Assembly: GCF_014284235.1 (NCBI RefSeq)
Contig: NZ_JACOGD010000009.1
Location: 62,001-126,000 of the forward strand
Direction of reading: 5' to 3'
Source of the DNA: Cognatundibacterium curvum
GTDB taxonomy: Bacteria; Pseudomonadota; Gammaproteobacteria; Burkholderiales; Burkholderiaceae_D
DNA length: 64,000 bases
Part shown: positions 29,124 to 38,295 of the stretch, one piece after another
Layout of the letters: each line of letters starts with the position of its first letter
Position numbering within the stretch: the stretch's first letter is position 1
The notes under the pieces: generated by a model
What the model was told of the DNA's origin: nothing
What the model saw: the letters and a program-made list of their open reading frames with translations, nothing else
Database searches by the model: none
Made by a program: the position numbers and the translations under genes

Positions 29124-31262
29124 ATGAGCACAATAGAAATCAAAGTTCCCGATATCGGCGATTTTAAAGAAGTTGAAGTCATCGAATTGCTGGTCAAAGT
29201 CGGCGACAGCATCAAGGTCGATCAGTCTTTGGTCACCGTTGAGTCCGACAAAGCCAGTATGGAAATCCCATCCAGCCACGCTGGTGTGATCAAAGAACTG
29301 CGCGTTAAACTCGGCGACAAAATTGCTGAAGGCAGCTTGCTGCTGATCGTTGAGGCAGAAGCGGGCACTGCAGCAGCGCCGGTCGCAACAGCAGCAACAG
29401 CAGCAACAGCCGCACCTGCAGTTGCTGCTCCGGTTGCAGCACCTGCTCCGGTTGCCGCCGCGCCAGTTGCCGCGCCTGCGGTGCTTGGCATCGTTGAAGT
29501 TAAAGTGCCTGACATCGGTGATTTCAAAGAAGTTGAAGTCATCGAATTGATGGTCAAAGCGGGTGATACCATCAAAGTGGATCAGTCTTTGATCACCGTG
29601 GAATCTGACAAGGCCAGTATGGAAATTCCATCCAGCCATGCAGGTGTGGTGAAAGAAGTCAAAGTTAAAGTCGGTGACAAAGTTGCGGAAGGTTCTGTGC
29701 TGTTGTTGGTCGAAGCTGCAGGCGCCACAGCGTCGCCAACTGCTGTACCTGCACCAGCATCTGCGCCTGCAGCTGCCGCTCCTGTCGCAAGTGCACCGGC
29801 AGTACCTGCTCCAGTCGCGTCCGGCTATGCCGGTCAGGTCGATATCGAATGCGACATGATGGTTCTGGGTGCGGGTCCTGGCGGCTATTCAGCTGCTTTC
29901 CGTTCGGCGGATCTGGGTTTGAATACCGTACTGGTAGAAAAATATTCTACGCTGGGTGGTGTTTGCCTGAATGTAGGCTGCATTCCATCTAAAGCCTTGT
30001 TGCACGTGGCAGCGGTGATCGACGAAACCTCACACATGGAAGCGCTGGGTGTCAGTTTCGCGAAACCGGCGATTGATATCGACAAGCTGCGCGGTTACAA
30101 AGAAAGCGTCATCAAAAAAATGACCACAGGCCTGGCTGGCATGGCTAAAGCCCGTAAGGTCAATGTGGTGCAAGGCGTAGGTCAATTCCTGAGCCCTTAC
30201 CACATCGAAGTGACTGCAGCTGACGGCAGCAAAAAAGTGGTGCAGTTCAAGCAGGCGATTATCGCTGCAGGTTCTTCCGTTGTGAATCTGCCTTTCGTAC
30301 CTGTAGATCCACGCATCGTTGACAGTACCGGCGCGCTGGAATTGCGTCAGGTGCCGAAACGCATGCTGGTCATCGGTGGTGGCATCATCGGTCTGGAAAT
30401 GGCGACCGTGTATTCCACGCTGGGTGCACGCATTGATGTGGTCGAAATGATGGACGGCCTGATGCAGGGTGCTGACCGCGATATGGTGAAAGTCTGGCAG
30501 AAGCACAATGAAAAACGCTTCGACAATATCATGCTCAAGACCAAAACCGTGGGCGTGGAAGCGCTGCCGGAAGGGATTAAAGTCACGTTTGCAGCTGCAG
30601 TCGAAGGCGAAGCCGCACCTGCGCCACAGCTCTATGATTTGGTACTGGTCGCAGTTGGCCGCAGCCCTAACGGTAAAAAAATCGCTGCTGACAAAGCAGG
30701 CGTGGCAGTGACGGACCGTGGCTTTATCAATGTCGACAAACAAATGCGTACTAACGTGCCGCATATCTTTGCGATTGGTGATCTGGTCGGTCAGCCTATG
30801 CTCGCACATAAAGCCGTTCACGAAGCACATGTGGCAGCAGAAGCAGCGGCTGGTGAAAAAGCTTATTTCGATGCGCAAGTCATTCCTTCTGTAGCCTATA
30901 CCGATCCGGAAGTGGCATGGGTAGGTGTGACTGAAGACGAAGCCAAAGCCAAGGGCATCAAAGTCGAAAAAGGTGTCTTCCCATGGATGGCATCGGGTCG
31001 CGCAGTAGCCAATGGCCGCGATGAAGGCTTTACCAAACTGATCTTTGATGCAGAAAGCAAGCGCATCATCGGCGGCGGCATAGTCGGTACCCACGCTGGT
31101 GACATGATAGGTGAAGTTGCACTGGCGATAGAGATGGGTGCAGATGCAGTGGATATCGGTAAAACTATCCATCCGCATCCTACGCTTGGTGAATCGATAG
31201 GCATGGCAGCAGAAGTCTATAAAGGCGTTTGCACCGACTTGCCGCCTCAGCGTAAGAAGTAA
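29124..31262 (+). CDS. lpdA: Dihydrolipoyl dehydrogenase (PDH E3) with two N-terminal lipoyl domains
   Basis: A 712-residue FAD enzyme that reoxidises dihydrolipoamide with NAD+. Two lipoyl domains at about residues 2-78 and 122-198 place lipoylated lysines at K43 and K163, exactly 120 residues apart. They are joined by Ala/Pro/Val linkers, and the flavoprotein starts near 240 (DMMVLGAGPGGYSAAFRSAD). The redox disulphide is in GGVCLNVGCIPSKALLH; the catalytic His-Glu pair is in HPHPTLGE. Betaproteobacterial E3 proteins often carry one lipoyl domain; two is more than the usual count. ATG 29124 with GGAG at 29112-29115 is used. The aceF stop is 14 bases upstream. Confidence 0.96.
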   Translation: MSTIEIKVPDIGDFKEVEVIELLVKVGDSIKVDQSLVTVESDKASMEIPSSHAGVIKELRVKLGDKIAEGSLLLIVEAEAGTAAAPVATAATAATAAPAVAAPVAAPAPVAAAPVAAPAVLGIVEVKVPDIGDFKEVEVIELMVKAGDTIKVDQSLITVESDKASMEIPSSHAGVVKEVKVKVGDKVAEGSVLLLVEAAGATASPTAVPAPASAPAAAAPVASAPAVPAPVASGYAGQVDIECDMMVLGAGPGGYSAAFRSADLGLNTVLVEKYSTLGGVCLNVGCIPSKALLHVAAVIDETSHMEALGVSFAKPAIDIDKLRGYKESVIKKMTTGLAGMAKARKVNVVQGVGQFLSPYHIEVTAADGSKKVVQFKQAIIAAGSSVVNLPFVPVDPRIVDSTGALELRQVPKRMLVIGGGIIGLEMATVYSTLGARIDVVEMMDGLMQGADRDMVKVWQKHNEKRFDNIMLKTKTVGVEALPEGIKVTFAAAVEGEAAPAPQLYDLVLVAVGRSPNGKKIAADKAGVAVTDRGFINVDKQMRTNVPHIFAIGDLVGQPMLAHKAVHEAHVAAEAAAGEKAYFDAQVIPSVAYTDPEVAWVGVTEDEAKAKGIKVEKGVFPWMASGRAVANGRDEGFTKLIFDAESKRIIGGGIVGTHAGDMIGEVALAIEMGADAVDIGKTIHPHPTLGESIGMAAEVYKGVCTDLPPQRKK

Positions 31263-31306
31263 GTTCCGCTAAGGATTGCGACTGCGGTCGCAAAACTGGC
31301 AAACAG

Positions 31307-31338
31307 ACCCCGTCTTTGCAGAAGGACGGGGTTTTTTT
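31307..31338 (+). terminator. Rho-independent terminator of the PDH operon
   Basis: ACCCCGTC (31307-31314) pairs with GACGGGGT (31325-31332), with a ten-base loop and a following T run to 31338. It lies 45 bases after the lpdA stop. Confidence 0.88.
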
Positions 31339-31606
31339 CAGGCGGGTAGCGTGTCCGTTGTATGTGATTTACGCTTTCTGTGCACGGCGATACGCATGTG
31401 TTGTTGGAATTGGCTACATGCACTAGGCCGTGGGGCAGCGCAGTCAGCCGCATGTATGTTGAAACAGAGAGGATGCATCCTGACTTGAGCTTGAGTTGCT
31501 ATTCTTTTTCAGGCAGCGCATATTCAAGCTACGATCTGGCCGATGCTGATGTGGATGCAAGTGCAAGCAGCCTTGATTCAGACCGCATAACTTTAAGGGA
31601 AAAAAG
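31339..31606. other. Intergenic region upstream of tpm
   Basis: About 270 bases with no gene seen. It should contain the tpm promoter; AAGGGA at 31593-31598 is the tpm ribosome-binding site. Confidence 0.4.
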
Positions 31607-32254
31607 ATGGAAGCAGAATTCTGGCACGGCAAATGGGAACGCGAAGAAATCGCCTTCCATTTGGTGCAAGCGAACCCCCTGTTAACTCAGCATGTTGCGA
31701 GTCTGCAGCTGGCGCCGGGAGCGCGTGTATTTTTGCCCTTGTGTGGCAAGACGCTGGATATTCACTGGCTCAGACAAAGTGGATACAGGCTGGCTGGCAT
31801 CGATCTCAGCGAGATCGCGATCCGCGCTTTGTTTGAAGAATTACAGCTGCAGCCTGTCGTGACGCAGCATGCTGATTTATTGCGATTCAGTGCAGACGGT
31901 ATCGATATGTTTGTCGGTGATTTCTTCAGCCTGGATGCGGCTTTGTTGGGGACTGTCGATGCCGTGTACGACAGGGCAGCACTGGTGGCTCTGCCGCCAG
32001 CCATGCGTGCCGCCTATAGCCAGCATCTGCAGGCGCTGAGCCAATATGCTGCGCAATTGCTGATCACTTATGAATATGAGCAGGCACTGGCAGACGGGCC
32101 GCCGTTTGCGGTATTGACGTCAGAAGTGCAGCAACATTATGCACAGCGCTATCAGCTCAGTCACCTGACCCGGGTAGCGGTTGCCGGTGGCATCAAAGGC
32201 AAAGCACCCGCCACCGAATCAGTATGGTTACTGCAAGCGCGCACAGACGTTTAG
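31607..32254 (+). CDS. tpm: Thiopurine S-methyltransferase
   Basis: A 215-residue SAM-dependent methyltransferase. The opening WHGKWEREEIAFHLVQANPL and the SAM-binding VFLPLCGKTLDIHWLRQSGY, GIDLSEIAI and FVGDFFSL segments are diagnostic for the TPMT family. Bacterial members methylate thiopurines, and in some species tellurite or selenite; the natural substrate is uncertain. Length is standard. The gene is monocistronic and convergent with the unknown protein gene at 32297. Confidence 0.95.
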   Translation: MEAEFWHGKWEREEIAFHLVQANPLLTQHVASLQLAPGARVFLPLCGKTLDIHWLRQSGYRLAGIDLSEIAIRALFEELQLQPVVTQHADLLRFSADGIDMFVGDFFSLDAALLGTVDAVYDRAALVALPPAMRAAYSQHLQALSQYAAQLLITYEYEQALADGPPFAVLTSEVQQHYAQRYQLSHLTRVAVAGGIKGKAPATESVWLLQARTDV

Positions 32255-32296
32255 CACAACAGCTGCTGGCTAAGACTTAAAAATACAGCACAGCCT

Positions 32297-33700
32297 TTAT
32301 TTCTGCTGTGCCGACAATTCGACGCGTAGTTTTTTCGCTTGCTCCAGTATTTGCTCATCCGTCAGGCCGCTGGCCAGGCGCTGCTGTTGACTCACTCTGA
32401 CTTCGCCTGCAGACAGATTCAGCGCATCGCGATAGAAGTCGCTCACGAACAGTTTGCAGTCCTGTTTCATGCTGGCCTTGCTGATACTCTGACCCTTGGC
32501 TGATGTTTTAATCCTTTGCAGGGCTTTAAGCTGAGAATAAGCGTTGATAACATCTAGATTTTTTTTGTATGCATCCAAGGCCGGACTCGCGCCATTAATG
32601 GTTCTGGAGATTTTTTCAGCCAGCATATGTGCCAGCAGCGAATTCTGATCTTTATCCATCAGATTCTGTGCGATCTGGCTGCATACCGGCTTCAGGCTTG
32701 CATCTGTTTTTATCTGCTTCTGGCAACTGTCATACAGCACCGAATACGGAGAGTTAGCCTGCACGATACTGGTCATTGCCTGCAATGCGGCGACTTCCAG
32801 CAGCATACCGGTGTCATCCAGCTGGCGCAGCAAAGTCAGAATGATTTCTTGCAGCGTTTGCATGCGAGCCTGAAACTGGCCGGCGCGGGAAATCTGGTTC
32901 AGTGTAGCGTTCAACTCTGCCGCTGGTGTCGGGGTTTTCTTTTGATCAAGCAACAGAAACATCCAGGCGAGCGCATTATCACTATCTAATCTGGTCCATT
33001 GCCGGCTGGAGATTTGCAGGCAAGCCTGATCAGGTGCCAGGTTAAAGTTATTGCAGCTCTTATAGGCCATTGCATACAGCTCCGGCTCAGTACTGGTGGT
33101 GGCTTGCTGAATTAATGCGCGTACGCTGGCTTGGGCCCTGACACTGGCCAGTTGCCGGAATTTGTTCATGCAATCGTCGGATTCATCGCAGTTTTTTTCA
33201 TCCTTGAGATCGTTAGCAGAGACCTGTTGAGACTGTATTTGGGCCAGCAAAAACAGGATGGCGCCGCGCCTGACCACATCGGTTTCACGGTTGAGCATGG
33301 CGGATAAATACTGTATCAGTCTGTCGCGCGCAGCCGGACTTTCTTTTTTCAGCCTGTCTGGAAATTTATCCAGATCTTTTTCGCTGCTGATATGGCTAAG
33401 TAAGTCATCACAAAAACCTTCCAGTTTTTTGAGCTCTTCCTGGGTAAGGTCAATTTTTCCTGCCATGCCTGATTTTGCCTGTTTGGCGTCAGGGCTGACG
33501 TTCTGCTCAGAGGTCGGGCTGATCAAGGCAGCAGAGACTGACGTCATTGTGGTTTTTTGTTGCGTGCCAGAAGTCTGTGCATTGGCTGCGACTATCGCGG
33601 CAGCCTCAATGTCAGCGCGCCCTGACTGCCAGCGCCATCCCAAAAAGGCGATGACAGCCACTGCCAGACCCAACGCGGAAAGTTTATGGATGTTTTTCAT
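32297..33700 (-). CDS. Unknown protein with N-terminal membrane anchor
   Basis: A 467-residue protein I do not recognise. It has one hydrophobic segment at about residues 8-24 (LSALGLAVAVIAFLGW) after a short basic start, so it is probably anchored in the inner membrane facing the periplasm. The rest is helix-rich, with Gln/Ser/Lys-rich regions and scattered Cys (CNNFNLAPDQACLQ, EKNCDESDDCMNKF) that may pair. No catalytic motif is visible. ATG 33700 lacks a good ribosome-binding site; a TTG at 33715 with five extra residues is an alternative. No operon partners: tpm is convergent, and the aldo/keto reductase gene upstream on the same strand is 136 bases away. Confidence 0.7.
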   Translation of the reverse strand: MKNIHKLSALGLAVAVIAFLGWRWQSGRADIEAAAIVAANAQTSGTQQKTTMTSVSAALISPTSEQNVSPDAKQAKSGMAGKIDLTQEELKKLEGFCDDLLSHISSEKDLDKFPDRLKKESPAARDRLIQYLSAMLNRETDVVRRGAILFLLAQIQSQQVSANDLKDEKNCDESDDCMNKFRQLASVRAQASVRALIQQATTSTEPELYAMAYKSCNNFNLAPDQACLQISSRQWTRLDSDNALAWMFLLLDQKKTPTPAAELNATLNQISRAGQFQARMQTLQEIILTLLRQLDDTGMLLEVAALQAMTSIVQANSPYSVLYDSCQKQIKTDASLKPVCSQIAQNLMDKDQNSLLAHMLAEKISRTINGASPALDAYKKNLDVINAYSQLKALQRIKTSAKGQSISKASMKQDCKLFVSDFYRDALNLSAGEVRVSQQQRLASGLTDEQILEQAKKLRVELSAQQK

Positions 33701-33836
33701 TTTCAGGTGGAGCAAAAAATTGCCTTAAGTTAAGCTTTAAATCATGCTTTATATTTGCCTGATTTGCAATTTATTTGTGCTCCAGACGCATCCGGACAGC
33801 AGCGCAGCGCTGCTCATCGCGCTGCTGACGGGGCAA

Positions 33837-34868
33837 TCAGCCATTCAATACCTGCATGCTCTGCGCGCTATAGCGTTCACCGGCAGCGATATCTGGTGGG
33901 AATAAGTGATTCAGCGTGGCCAGGTCGCTGGCATTCAGCTTGACTTGCAGAGCCCCCAGATTTTCTTCCAGATAGCGGCGCCGTTTGGTGCCGGGGATGG
34001 GTACGATATGCGGGTCTTGTGCCAGCACCCAGGCCAGCGCCAGTTGTGAGGGCGTACATTGATAGCTTTGTGCCAGCTGTCTGACCTGAGCAAGCAGCGC
34101 CAGATTACGCGTGAAGTTTTCGCCCTGAAAACGCGGACTGTGGCGGCGGTAGTCATCTTCTGCAAACTGATCTGGGCTGGTCAGGGCCCCGGTTAAAAAG
34201 CCTCTGCCCAGCGGGCTGTAAGGCACGAAGCCTATGCCCAGACGCTGGCAGACCGCGAGTACACCGGCTTCCGGGTCTCGCGTCCACAGCGAATATTCGC
34301 TTTGCACTGCAGTCAGCGGGTGCACCGCATGGGCACGCTCTATGGTGGCGACTGAGGCTTCTGATAAGCCTAAGTAGCGTACTTTGCCAGCCCGCACCAG
34401 ATCCGACAGCGCGCCCATGGTTTCTTCGACAGGAATCTGGCGGTCTATCCGGTGCTGATAATACAGGTCGATATGATCAGTTTGTAAGCGGCGCAGACTG
34501 CCTTCTACCGACTGACGTATATACTCTGGACTGCCATTCACTCCGCGTGCATGTGGATGTGCCGGATCGCGCACGATGCCGAACTTAGTCGCCAGAAAGC
34601 ACTGTGAACGCTTGCCCTGCATCGCGCGGCCTATCAGTTCTTCATTGGTATATGGCCCATACATATCGGCGGTGTCGAACAGGTTGATGCCCAGTTCCAG
34701 TGCGCGGTGCAGGGTAGCGACCGATTCAGCATCGTCACGGCCTGCGTAAAAATCGCTCATGCCCATGCAGCCTAAGCCGATGGCGGATACGCGCGGCCCG
34801 TTTTTTCCCAGCTCGCGCATGGGGATGGTGCTGAGTGAGGTAATCTCATTGTGAGTTCGTGTTTGCAT
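33837..34868 (-). CDS. Aldo/keto reductase
   Basis: A 343-residue NADPH-dependent TIM-barrel oxidoreductase that reduces aldehydes or ketones. The conserved segments [13 protein letters not shown] and [18 protein letters not shown] contain the catalytic Asp/Tyr, and [20 protein letters not shown] supplies the catalytic His region. The cofactor loop is near [15 protein letters not shown], typical of the AKR11/AKR13-like group. A much earlier in-frame start (35003) would lie inside the merR gene; ATG 34868 with GGAG seven bases upstream is chosen. This ATG follows the MerR stop by one base, so translation is probably coupled and the pair likely answers reactive aldehydes or electrophiles. Confidence 0.93.
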   Translation of the reverse strand: MQTRTHNEITSLSTIPMRELGKNGPRVSAIGLGCMGMSDFYAGRDDAESVATLHRALELGINLFDTADMYGPYTNEELIGRAMQGKRSQCFLATKFGIVRDPAHPHARGVNGSPEYIRQSVEGSLRRLQTDHIDLYYQHRIDRQIPVEETMGALSDLVRAGKVRYLGLSEASVATIERAHAVHPLTAVQSEYSLWTRDPEAGVLAVCQRLGIGFVPYSPLGRGFLTGALTSPDQFAEDDYRRHSPRFQGENFTRNLALLAQVRQLAQSYQCTPSQLALAWVLAQDPHIVPIPGTKRRRYLEENLGALQVKLNASDLATLNHLFPPDIAAGERYSAQSMQVLNG

Positions 34869-34869
34869 C

Positions 34870-35274
34870 TCATGGCTCCATGTGGTTGCTCTGGCCAGGA
34901 TTGCTGACTTCCAGCTCCTCATACATCGCGATTTTGCGCTGCAGGACTTGCAGGTTGCTGTGCAATTCAGCCAGGTTCTGTTCCACGCTCTGCGTATGCG
35001 CAATCAGCAAAGCTTTGCGTGCAGCCACACTCTGAACGGTATTTCCCTGTCGCCGCCATGCCGCATATTGCAGCATGTCGCGTACCGGCAAGCCAGTGCG
35101 CCGCAGCTTGAGCAGGAACGCTATCCACAGCAAATCTTCTTCGCGAAATAAGCGGTGGCTATTGTCGCGCCGGCTGATAGGATCGAGCAAACCGATGCGC
35201 TCGTAATAGCGCAGGGTATGCACGCTGAGTCCGGTTGCCGCTGCGGCCTGTTGTATCGTCAGAGTCGTGGTCAT
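34870..35274 (-). CDS. MerR-family transcriptional regulator (AdhR-like)
   Basis: A 134-residue one-component regulator. The winged-helix MerR DNA-binding domain is at residues 5-72 ([31 protein letters not shown]), followed by a long dimerisation helix (about 80-118). No metal-binding cysteine pair is present, which suits the AdhR group that senses carbonyl stress and activates an aldo/keto or alcohol dehydrogenase gene. ATG 35274 is preferred to an earlier frame start at 35301 because of the normal [10 protein letters not shown]-terminus. It precedes the aldo/keto reductase gene by one base and probably autoregulates through the operator at 35290-35307. Confidence 0.9.
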   Translation of the reverse strand: MTTTLTIQQAAAATGLSVHTLRYYERIGLLDPISRRDNSHRLFREEDLLWIAFLLKLRRTGLPVRDMLQYAAWRRQGNTVQSVAARKALLIAHTQSVEQNLAELHSNLQVLQRKIAMYEELEVSNPGQSNHMEP

Positions 35275-35280
35275 GGGTAT

Positions 35281-35311
35281 AGTCTGGAGCTTGGAGTGCA
35301 CTCTAAGTCAA
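35281..35311 (-). promoter_or_regulatory. MerR-type promoter/operator of the merR-akr operon
   Basis: CTTGGAG-TGCA-CTCTAAG (35290-35307) is a 7-4-7 inverted repeat, as described for AdhR-type MerR sites. On the minus strand it lies between a -35 TTGACT (35311-35306) and a possible -10 CAGACT (35286-35281), a spacing of 19 bases. Long spacers of this kind are typical of MerR-activated promoters. Confidence 0.65.
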
Positions 35312-35850
35312 GCCGCATCATAAGCTGTTTGCGACAGACGTACTTACTATGGTTAGTCGAGCAGGTTCCCAACTTCGTATGTGTCATTTTCTATTTTTCT
35401 CTTTTTGCAATTTGATAAAGGAAAAAAGACTGCATGAAAATCACTATCATCGCAGGGTTATCAGCTAATTTTTCGATTATGCTTAAAAAAATACTATTCA
35501 ATTAAATCTCCAAAAAGTAAAAAAATAACTGCCCGAATTTCCTGATAGTTACATCATTTGATGGACTAAAAGCCTATGAGCAGATGGGATGACGGCTTTC
35601 TTATCCAATTGTGCAACCGAAGGCCAATGAGCTAAAAACCAACAGTAATTCGTAAATCTCACAAAAAATATCGCCCGACATTTCGGTCTGTAGCGGAATT
35701 CTGTCCAAGCCCTGCGAATTGCACTATAGTAAGAACAACTGCGTGCCGCGTAACAACGCCTGTCTGACGCGCATACTGCCTCTCTGCTGTACCCCTAAGC
35801 TGTGTCATGTCCGTCAACCTTGCCAACTCAGTCGCTGAAAGCCGGGAAAT
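35312..35850. other. Intergenic region upstream of the Hpt-HD-GYP gene
   Basis: About 540 AT-rich bases. A 23-codon frame at 35434 (MKITIIAGLSANFS..) has an AAAGGA at a wide spacing and could be a small peptide, but the evidence is too thin to call a gene. No tRNA or hairpin terminator is seen. The promoter of the gene at 35851 should lie here. Confidence 0.4.
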
Positions 35851-36960
35851 ATGAACACTACCGTACAGAATAATTTCTTCACCTGCCCTGAGTTCCTGAA
35901 AATGGAACGCACCATCATTGATGATTTTGTCGATTGCACGCGTGAATGTTGTATCGAAGTGGATTCCTGCGTTAAGGCCCTGAACCGTCATGGCGGGCCG
36001 GAATATATACACCGTATGTTCCGCTCCATGCACTCGCTCAAAGGCAATTGCCAGATGGTGGGACTGGCGCCATTCAATGCCTTGATGCATAGGATAGAAG
36101 AAATTTTCTCTGTGCTGCGCGCACATCCTGAGCAGTATTTTCCTGAACTGGGTGAGTTTTTGCTGCTGGCGACCGATGAAATTGAACAGCTGTTGACTGA
36201 GCTGATCAATGAAGGTGTCGGCGATGAACTGCGGCGCGCGCGGCTGGCTGCTGTATGTGAGGAACTACAAAAACGTTGCGCTTCGGGTCTGCGTGCTGAG
36301 TATTTCCGCGATGCGATTATTGCCTTGGGTGGCAGGGTATCTTCCAAATCTGAGGCAGCCAAAACTGAGCGTACAGTACAGGCACTGCCTGCTGATCTGG
36401 TGCTGATGCAAAACTGGGCTTCTTACATCGATAATCTGAGCATTTTCCGTAAAAATCGCAGTACGCAGACGGTGCAATTGGCAGAGGCACTGAATCAGGC
36501 GGTCGGTAACGTGGTCGACCCGGATCAGTTACAGGCAGCGGTACTAATGCATGACTTAGGGATGGCCTTTATTCCTCACTCCATCTTTAACAAAGAAGGT
36601 CATCTGTCACGTGAGGAGCAGCGCATCATCCAGGAACATGTGCTGATCGGGTATCAGATGCTGCAGCGTTTTTCCGGTTGGGATGAAGCTGCAAAAATGG
36701 TGCTCGATCATCACGAATTTTACGATGGCAGCGGTTATCCGAATCGTTTGAGCGGAGAGCAAATCCATCCCGGCGGCCGCATGCTGGCGATTATCGATAC
36801 CTTCTGTTCGATCACCACGGAACGTTCTGACCGTAGTTATAAAAAGAGTCTGCTCAGCGCCATCTCGGAAATCAATGCCAATATCGAAGTGCAGTTTGAT
36901 CCCAGGCTGGTCAATGCCTTCAATGATGTGGTGCGTGGTTTGATGATGAAACAAAATTAG
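35851..36960 (+). CDS. Hpt domain fused to HD-GYP domain
   Basis: A 369-residue protein with two parts. Residues 15-130 resemble a histidine phosphotransfer (Hpt) domain with the phosphorylatable histidine H61 in SMHSLKGNCQMVG. Residues 185-365 form an HD-GYP domain with MHDLGMAFIP (H235, D236), EHVLIGYQML, HHEFYDGSGYP (288-298) and LAIIDTF. Canonical HD-GYP phosphodiesterases hydrolyse c-di-GMP and have an E...H pair before the HD and the sequence HDxGKxxIPD. Here the early helix reads FRKNRSTQTVQLAEAL without that His, the Lys is Met and the Asp is His. The metal site is therefore incomplete, and activity is uncertain. Cytoplasmic; no sensor partner is adjacent. Confidence 0.85.
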   Translation: MNTTVQNNFFTCPEFLKMERTIIDDFVDCTRECCIEVDSCVKALNRHGGPEYIHRMFRSMHSLKGNCQMVGLAPFNALMHRIEEIFSVLRAHPEQYFPELGEFLLLATDEIEQLLTELINEGVGDELRRARLAAVCEELQKRCASGLRAEYFRDAIIALGGRVSSKSEAAKTERTVQALPADLVLMQNWASYIDNLSIFRKNRSTQTVQLAEALNQAVGNVVDPDQLQAAVLMHDLGMAFIPHSIFNKEGHLSREEQRIIQEHVLIGYQMLQRFSGWDEAAKMVLDHHEFYDGSGYPNRLSGEQIHPGGRMLAIIDTFCSITTERSDRSYKKSLLSAISEINANIEVQFDPRLVNAFNDVVRGLMMKQN

Positions 36961-37024
36961 TCTCAGGGCTGAGCTGCCCTGAGTTCGCAATAACGACACT
37001 GAAGGCTTGCATCCAGGCCGCGCA

Positions 37025-38290
37025 TCAGAACGCCCAGTTAGCCGCGACATAGGCGCTGTGGCTGCCAGGCAGCTGGCGCACTACCGCCTGTTGCGGGCCA
37101 TTCAGCAGACGCAGACCGGCCTGCCAGCGCCAGCGGTCACCCTGCCATTCCACACTGAAGCTGCTGATTCTGCCGCCATCTTCCGGCATCCACAGTACAT
37201 CGATGGCCGTCAGCCAGGCTTCTTGCTGATGGCTCCAGCGCGCAAACAGATTGTGGCGATGCAGATTGCTGGCAGCAGTGAATGCGGTATTCTGCCAGGC
37301 CAGATTCGTCGCCGCCGCCGTCTGCCATCCAGCTTGCCTCGCGATCACTTGCAAACGCTGGTTATGCTGTAACCACTGCTGCCAGTCCGACTGGCTGCGC
37401 GCACTGCCGTCATACCAGTATTCCAGAAAAAAACTATGCTGATCTTCGGTAGTCAGATTCGCCCCCAGCAGCAACTGACTGACATGGTTTTGCATGCCCC
37501 ATTGCCAGGGCGCGCTGCGTGCCAGTTCCTTGCCACCCACATACTGCAGCTGGTTGGCCTGTTGCTGGTAACGCAGCGAGCCATGTAATTCCATCGCATC
37601 GCTGGCGACCCAGGAAAAGGCCGCTCCCAGACTGGCCTGAGTCTGCTGACCATAGCGTGTAAAGCCATGCCAGTCCACATTGCCGCTACGTTGATACCAG
37701 CGCGCCGCCAAAGCCTGCTCCTGATCACTCTCACTGTTGTTCTGGTGTGCCGGATGCACCCAGACCAGACTCAGTGCCTGCTCAGCCGTAAAATAATCCA
37801 GACTGGCCAGCGGTTTACCTACCGCGGTCTGGCTGATCAGGCTGCGCCGGGTTTCCTGCTGTATCACATCATTCGGACGAAAACCATAACCCACATCCCA
37901 GGCAATGATTTTTTTACCTGCACTCAATTGCCATGCACCCAGATCCAGATTGCCATACAGCTCATTCAGCCAGGCGGTGCTATGGCTTGCGCCGCCATCG
38001 TTTTTTTCGGCACGGGTAGTCACAGTGCTGTGCAATTGACGGTATTGCGCCTTCAGTTCCAGCTCAGTTTGCAGGCTGCTTTGCACAGTGCTGATGAGGC
38101 CGGGTTGTAGCTGCTCTGCCTGTGCAGCCGGGCCGCCAGTATTGCGCTGGGCGGAACTGAGCAAGCTACGCCAGTTGCCGCTATAGCTGAAGTCGTTTTC
38201 TGCGGCCTGCGCATGTGGCATCAGCCAGCCTGATAACAGCAATGCGACTACCAGACCGGGGCCAGAGCTTGAGGGTTTGAGTGCAGACAT
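37025..38290 (-). CDS. Putative outer-membrane beta-barrel protein of the envelope export operon
   Basis: A 421-residue protein with a signal peptide (VVALLLSGWLMPHAQAAEN). Alternating hydrophobic and polar strands follow, many with aromatic ends, closing in AYVAANWAF with a C-terminal phenylalanine as in outer-membrane barrels. The GKKIIAWDVGYGFRPNDVIQ segment recalls porin-like proteins that accompany lipid or hydrophobic-compound exporters, but I cannot name the family. It is the last gene of a five-gene operon, five bases after the LolA-like gene. ATG 38290 has GGAG eight bases upstream; the earlier frame start at 38341 is rejected. It is probably the outer-membrane exit or acceptor of the system. 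Confidence 0.75.
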   Translation of the reverse strand: MSALKPSSSGPGLVVALLLSGWLMPHAQAAENDFSYSGNWRSLLSSAQRNTGGPAAQAEQLQPGLISTVQSSLQTELELKAQYRQLHSTVTTRAEKNDGGASHSTAWLNELYGNLDLGAWQLSAGKKIIAWDVGYGFRPNDVIQQETRRSLISQTAVGKPLASLDYFTAEQALSLVWVHPAHQNNSESDQEQALAARWYQRSGNVDWHGFTRYGQQTQASLGAAFSWVASDAMELHGSLRYQQQANQLQYVGGKELARSAPWQWGMQNHVSQLLLGANLTTEDQHSFFLEYWYDGSARSQSDWQQWLQHNQRLQVIARQAGWQTAAATNLAWQNTAFTAASNLHRHNLFARWSHQQEAWLTAIDVLWMPEDGGRISSFSVEWQGDRWRWQAGLRLLNGPQQAVVRQLPGSHSAYVAANWAF

Positions 38291-38295
38291 AAGGC

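Noticed and set aside
30030-31178. 382-codon frame antisense to lpdA
   Set aside because: Shadow of a certain gene; His/Cys/Phe-rich translation with no recognisable motif.
35434-35505. 23-codon frame with AAAGGA upstream
   Set aside because: Spacing to the ATG is long, the peptide is not recognised, and one such frame is expected by chance in AT-rich DNA.
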